Source of the DNA: CAZYMF01 sp964648215
Lineage (GTDB): Bacteria; Desulfobacterota; Binatia; HRBIN30; JACQVA1
NCBI GenBank assembly: GCA_964648215.1
Contig: CAZYMF010000024.1
Location: 1-38,489 of the forward strand
DNA length: 38,489 nt
Reading direction: 5' to 3'
Positions 34,956-38,489 of the stretch are shown here, piece after piece. The notes below the pieces were generated by a model that saw only the letters and a list, made by a program, of their open reading frames with translations, did no database searches and had not been told where the DNA came from. The stretch's first letter is position 1. Each line of letters starts with the position of its first letter. Position numbers and translations under genes: made by a program.

Positions 34956-34969
34956 CAGGCCGAGCCGGA

Positions 34970-35001
34970 GGAGAAGCCCCCGCGTGGCAAGGGGCTTCTC
35001 C
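34970..35001 (-). terminator. Perfect 11-bp hairpin between ctpA and the deacetylase gene
   Basis: GGAGAAGCCCC and GGGGCTTCTCC are perfect inverse arms around a 10-nt loop, 14 bp before the deacetylase start. No T-run follows on the minus strand, so it is probably not a strong intrinsic terminator. Partial termination, or a structure at the downstream ribosome site, are both possible. Confidence 0.45.
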
Positions 35002-35032
35002 GGTCAACGATGGGCATGATGGGCGGCGGCTC

Positions 35033-36397
35033 CTATTGGCGCTGCGCCACCACCGTTTTGAACACGTTCCAGCTCTTGAGCAGCTCCAGCGCCCGGTGCA
35101 GCTGTGGATCCTTGCTGATCTCGTCGCCGCCTTCCGCCGCCGGCTGATCGCTCTCCGGCGACGGCGGCTCGACTTCCTGCGGGGCGTTCTCCTCCCCGTT
35201 CTGTTGCGGCTGCGCCGGACCCTTGAGATGGCCCGGGAGGTTCTCCTCGCGCACCATGGGGAGGCGCCGTTCGCCCCCGGCGGCCACCGGAATCACCGTC
35301 GGCATCACCACGTCCGGGGTGATGCCGAGCGCCTGGATCGAGCGGCCGCTGGGCGTGTAGTAGCGAGCGGTGGTCAGCCGCAGCGCGGCGTTGTCGTCGA
35401 TCGGCAGAATGGTCTGCACCGAGCCCTTGCCGAACGTCTGCTCACCGAGCACCAGCGCGCGCTTGTGGTCCTGCAGGGCGCCCGCCACGATTTCCGAGGC
35501 ACTCGCCGTGCCCCCGTTGACCAGGACGATCATCGGGAAGTCTATGTGGCTGCCCTGCTTGTGCGCGAAGTACTTCTGCTTCTGGCTCTCCAGACGCCCG
35601 TCGGTGTAGACGATGAGACCGGAGTCGAGGAACTCGTCCGAGACCCGCACCGCCTGCGTGAGCAGCCCGCCGGGATCGTTGCGCAGGTCGAGCACCAGTC
35701 CGGACAGGCGTCCGCCGCTCTCCTTGGCCAGCGTCTTCAGGCCGCGCTCCAGATCGTCGTCGGTGTGCTCCTGGAACTGAGTGATCCGGACATACCCGTA
35801 CCCCTTCTCCAAGGTGCGAAACTTGACGCTCTGGATCCTGATGACCTCGCGGGTGAGCGTGAGCTGGATCAGACCGGGCTTTCCCTCGCGGTGCAGCGTC
35901 AGATGGATCGTGGTCCCTTTGGGGCCGCGCATGCGCTTGACCGCGTCGACCAGGGTCATGTCCTTGGTGAACGCATCGTTGATCTTGATGATCTGGTCCC
36001 CGGCCTTGACGCCGGCTCGAAACGCCGGCGTGTCCTCGATGGGCGAGACGACGGTCAGCAGACCGTTGCGCAAGGTGATCTCGATGCCGAGGCCGCCGAA
36101 GGTGCCGCGGGTATCGACCTGCAGCTCCTTGTACATCTCCGGGTTCAGGTACGCGCTGTGCGGATCGAGAGCGCTCAGCATTCCGGTGATGGCCCCGTCG
36201 ATGAGCTGCTTGGTGCTCACCTCGTCGACGTAGTTCTTCTGCACCAGGGCCAGCACGTCGGTGAAGGTCTCGATGTTGTCGTAGGTGTCCTTGGCCACCG
36301 CCGACACCCGCTCGACCATGCGGCCGCCGAACATCACTGCTCCGACCACGCCGACGGTCATTGCCGTCAGCGCCAGTCGACGCCTGTAAGTCTTCAT
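35033..36397 (-). CDS. ctpA: Carboxyl-terminal processing peptidase (S41, CtpA)
   Basis: A 454-residue periplasmic serine protease that trims proteins near their C-termini. An N-terminal hydrophobic signal/anchor (about 5-25) leads to the cap domain (DALDPHSAYL near 72), a PDZ domain (about 90-170, GGLGIEI...AGVKAGDQIIKIND), and the S41 core with VLDLRNDPGG near 245, the nucleophilic Ser in GGTASASEIVAGAL near 300 and the catalytic Lys in GEQTFGKGSVQ near 325. The Pro/Glu/Gln-rich tail (about 395-440) is of low complexity. The start is ATG 36397 with AGGTG about 9 bases upstream. Confidence 0.95.
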   Translation of the reverse strand: MKTYRRRLALTAMTVGVVGAVMFGGRMVERVSAVAKDTYDNIETFTDVLALVQKNYVDEVSTKQLIDGAITGMLSALDPHSAYLNPEMYKELQVDTRGTFGGLGIEITLRNGLLTVVSPIEDTPAFRAGVKAGDQIIKINDAFTKDMTLVDAVKRMRGPKGTTIHLTLHREGKPGLIQLTLTREVIRIQSVKFRTLEKGYGYVRITQFQEHTDDDLERGLKTLAKESGGRLSGLVLDLRNDPGGLLTQAVRVSDEFLDSGLIVYTDGRLESQKQKYFAHKQGSHIDFPMIVLVNGGTASASEIVAGALQDHKRALVLGEQTFGKGSVQTILPIDDNAALRLTTARYYTPSGRSIQALGITPDVVMPTVIPVAAGGERRLPMVREENLPGHLKGPAQPQQNGEENAPQEVEPPSPESDQPAAEGGDEISKDPQLHRALELLKSWNVFKTVVAQRQ

Positions 36398-36580
36398 AGA
36401 GTTACGCACCTTCCGATTCGACAAAGATGGTGGATTATAGCCCAAGGGCACCAGGGCCTCAATTGGGTTGTTGGTCGCGGGCGCAGGGAAACCGAACGGC
36501 AGGGGCGGCCCCGGCGGCGGAGCGCCGGCGCGGCGACCGCGGGTCTGGGGCGAGATCTTTTCTGAGCCTGCCCAGCGGAG

Positions 36581-37210
36581 CTATTTGCGGTTCTCGGCCA
36601 CCACGATGGTGAACAGGGACCGCGCTGAAGTCTTGTACCGGCGACGGACGTACAGCGGCAGGCCGTCGAAGACCTCCCCGCGGTTGAGCGTGCGCCAGCC
36701 CAGCCGTCGCGTGATCGGCTCGATCGACCGGTCGAGGGCCGCCAGCACGCGGTTCTCGCTGCGGAAGTGGTTGATGACGACAACCGTCCCGCCCGGACGA
36801 CACACCCGCTGCATCTCTCCCATGAGGCGCGCCGTGTCCGGCACGACACTGACGACGTGGAAGGCCATCACGTAGTCGAAGGAGTCCTCGACGAACCTCA
36901 GGTCGAGCGCATCCATCGGCATCACGTTGATGTGACGCCAGCCGTTGCGATTGATCTTCTCCTGCGCCTGCTCGAGCATCTCCGGCGCCAGGTCGATCCC
37001 CGTCACCTGGCAGTGATCCGGGTACGCCGGCAATGACAGCCCGGTGCCGACCCCGACCTCCAGCACCCGCGCGCCGGGCGGCAGATCGAGGGCGCGAATG
37101 ACGCGCGCAATCCGCGGGTAGAAGACCCGGGTGAAGATCCGGTCGTAGAGATGGGAGAACTCGTAGTAGATCTTGCTTTCGTGAGCTTGCGCTTGTTCGA
37201 GCGACGGCAT
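36581..37210 (-). CDS. PmtA-like class I SAM methyltransferase
   Basis: A 209-residue SAM-dependent methyltransferase. The SAM motif I VLEVGVGTGLSLP lies near 49-61, the acidic motif II GIDLAPEML near 71-79, and motif IV DYVMAFHVVSVV near 111-122. The N-terminal YDRIFTRVFYPRIARVIRAL and the overall length resemble phosphatidylethanolamine N-methyltransferase PmtA, which would make phosphatidylcholine. A menaquinone/ubiquinone-type methyltransferase is a less likely alternative. ATG 37210 is used. It lies 183 bp before ctpA on the same strand; the space between shows nothing recognised. Confidence 0.82.
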   Translation of the reverse strand: MPSLEQAQAHESKIYYEFSHLYDRIFTRVFYPRIARVIRALDLPPGARVLEVGVGTGLSLPAYPDHCQVTGIDLAPEMLEQAQEKINRNGWRHINVMPMDALDLRFVEDSFDYVMAFHVVSVVPDTARLMGEMQRVCRPGGTVVVINHFRSENRVLAALDRSIEPITRRLGWRTLNRGEVFDGLPLYVRRRYKTSARSLFTIVVAENRK

Positions 37211-37260
37211 CGGGACCTCAGTATCCAGGCAGATGGTTCAAGAGTAGCGAACTACGGGCC

Positions 37261-37449
37261 TCACGCCGCCGTCGCCCCGTGCAGCTGGCGCTTGAAAGAG
37301 GCGATGTCGCGTCGTCGAAAGCGCCACTGACGCCCGGTTTTGAACGCGGGCAGAATGCTCTTGCGCGCGAACTCGTTGACGGTGTCCGGGCTCATATCGA
37401 GAATGCGGGCAACATCTTTGCTGTTGAGAATGGCGTCATCCTTTTCCAT
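37261..37449 (-). CDS. Excisionase-type helix-turn-helix DNA-binding protein
   Basis: A 62-residue MerR-like winged helix of the HTH_17/excisionase family. LNSKDVARILDMSPDTVNEFARKSILPAFKTGRQWRFRRRDI is almost the whole domain, including the wing G-R-x-W-R-F. No integrase, phage gene or attachment site is nearby, so excision is unlikely; a small regulator of neighbouring genes is possible. ATG 37449 is the start, without a clear ribosome site. It is divergent from etfB. Confidence 0.8.
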   Translation of the reverse strand: MEKDDAILNSKDVARILDMSPDTVNEFARKSILPAFKTGRQWRFRRRDIASFKRQLHGATAA

Positions 37450-37658
37450 GGCCGATACTCTCTGGTTCGTGGCAGGCAGCAGATGATTCGCATCGCCGGC
37501 GTGATGGGCGCATCTAACACGGCGTGCTACTTCAGTCAAGGTGACCTCGCCGCTCTGCTTGGGCCGGATCCGCGAAGATGCTCGCGGGCTTCGGCGTTTT
37601 CCCTTGCTCGCTCCACGGCTTACACCGCCATCGGCGGGCCGGGGCGAAGCCGGGTACC

Positions 37659-37687
37659 TTGACCCCCACAGACCCCAATGATACAAA
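37659..37687 (+). promoter_or_regulatory. Sigma-70-type promoter for etfB
   Basis: TTGACC (37659-37664) and TACAAA (37682-37687) are separated by 17 bp, five of six and four of six to consensus. The transcript would start near 37694, with a leader of about 33 nt. An A/T-rich stretch (ATCGCGTTTTTTGGAAATT) follows, unlike the surrounding G+C-rich DNA. Confidence 0.6.
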
Positions 37688-37726
37688 ATCGCGTTTTTTG
37701 GAAATTCCCGCCCTGAGGAGGACTCC

Positions 37727-38482
37727 GTGAAAATACTGGTTGCAGTCAAGAGGGTTCCCGACCCCAACGCCACGATCAAGGTCAAGCCGGACGGCTCCGG
37801 CATCGTGACCGACAACCTCAAGTACGTCGTCAACCCCTTCGATGAGATCGCCATCGAGGAGGCGCTGCGGATCAAGGAGAAGGTGAGCGGTACCGAAGTG
37901 GTGCTCGTCGCCATCGGCGCCAAGGTCTGCCAGGAGCAGCTGCGCACCGGTCTGGCCATGGGCGGCGATCGCGCCATCCTGGTCGTCGCCGAGCAGGAGA
38001 TGGACTCCGTCGGGGTCGCGCGCATCCTGCAGAAGCTGGTCGACAGCGAGAAGCCCGACCTGGTGGTCCTCGGCAAGCAGGCGATCGACGACGACGCGAA
38101 CCAGGCCGGCCAGATGCTGGCCGAGCTGCTCGGCTGGCCGCAGGGCACCTTCGCCTCGAAGATCGAGCTCGCGGGCGACCAGAAGGCGGCCACGGTCACG
38201 CGCGAGGTCGACGGCGGGCTCGAGGACGTCTCGTTCCCGCTGCCGGCGATCGTCACCGCCGACCTGCGCCTGAACGAGCCGCGCTATGCTTCGCTGCCCG
38301 GCATCATGAAGGCGCGCAAGAAGGAGCTGAAGGAGATTCCCGTCGCCGATCTCGGGGTCGACGTCACCCCCAAGCTGAAGGTGCTCTCGCTCGTGCCGCC
38401 GGCCAAGCGCGAGGCCGGGAAGGTGGTCGAATCGGTGCAGGAGCTGGTCAACCTCCTGCACACCGAGGCCAAGGTCATCTGA
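37727..38482 (+). CDS. etfB: Electron transfer flavoprotein beta subunit
   Basis: A 251-residue ETF small subunit, which binds AMP and forms the FAD-carrying heterodimer with EtfA. It accepts electrons from acyl-CoA dehydrogenases and other flavoenzymes. The start KILVAVKRVPDPNA and VVNPFDEIAIEEALR (about 34-48) are strongly conserved; the recognition-loop region AYASLPGIMKARKK is near 187-200 as YASLPGIMKARKK. GTG 37727 follows GAGGAGG at a good distance. An ATG one base after its stop probably begins etfA, cut by the window edge. Confidence 0.96.
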   Translation: MKILVAVKRVPDPNATIKVKPDGSGIVTDNLKYVVNPFDEIAIEEALRIKEKVSGTEVVLVAIGAKVCQEQLRTGLAMGGDRAILVVAEQEMDSVGVARILQKLVDSEKPDLVVLGKQAIDDDANQAGQMLAELLGWPQGTFASKIELAGDQKAATVTREVDGGLEDVSFPLPAIVTADLRLNEPRYASLPGIMKARKKELKEIPVADLGVDVTPKLKVLSLVPPAKREAGKVVESVQELVNLLHTEAKVI

Positions 38483-38489
38483 ATGCGGA
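38483..38489 (+). CDS. First codons of the next gene, etfA expected
   Basis: An ATG directly follows the etfB stop codon (TGA-ATG) and only seven bases are visible. etfA is expected from the usual etfBA order; the sequence itself shows only the start codon. Confidence 0.4.

Noticed and set aside
37261..37449. A prophage or integrative element marked by the excisionase-type protein
   Set aside because: No integrase, structural phage gene, tRNA target or att-like direct repeat was found around it.

Overview
The window is a high-G+C stretch of ordinary, densely packed chromosome from a Gram-negative bacterium. It carries lpxD (lipid A), a single-chain long-form hisG, an rpoH-type sigma factor, der/era, rpmF-fabG-acpP and etfB. 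The gene content and G+C suggest a deltaproteobacterial-grade or Binatota-like lineage, but that placement is inference. A run of exactly 100 N (25279-25378) marks a scaffold join, so this is a draft or metagenomic assembly and linkage across the join is less certain.

Layout. 164-1633 guaB (-), divergent from a gamma carbonic anhydrase-like gene (1874-2389, +); der and era (-) converge on it. A 158-bp dispersed repeat (4959-5116) precedes an ECF-type uptake operon (+): S component, fused double ATPase and EcfT, overlapped by a secreted zinc hydrolase and followed by an M20 peptidase. Next come ribE, a GPH-type symporter and a small toxin-antitoxin-like pair whose toxin appears to start at CTG. 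hisI-hisG-lipoprotein (-) is separated from lpxD (+) by the second copy of the 158-bp repeat. A growth operon (+) follows: DUF177-rpmF-fabG-acpP-rpiB-glyA. A minus-strand block of five genes (TPP enzyme, CinA-N, two small envelope-type proteins, a DUF4079-like protein) runs from 25197 down to 21040. After the assembly gap lie a CPA1-type antiporter with an RCK-like tail, the stress cluster rpoZ-dnaJ-cbpM-rpoH (-), a small helical protein, the compact operon ctpA-deacetylase-xseA-xseB-ispA-tlyA (-), a PmtA-like methyltransferase, an orphan excisionase-type HTH and etfB with a good sigma-70-type promoter.

The protein-coding part is mostly housekeeping. The unusual signal is between genes. Intergenic DNA holds several families of short-period degenerate arrays (7, 8 or 9 bp units), often palindromic and often starting at, or within about 10 bp of, a stop codon. 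It also holds a duplicated MITE-like element, an inverted pair of identical 29-mers bracketing the rpmF-fabG-acpP-rpiB-glyA operon, and a repeat of the kind that yields spurious 'NHGGTED' peptides. These, the CTG-start MazF-like toxin, and the coupling of an ECF importer to a secreted zinc hydrolase are the observations most worth following up.
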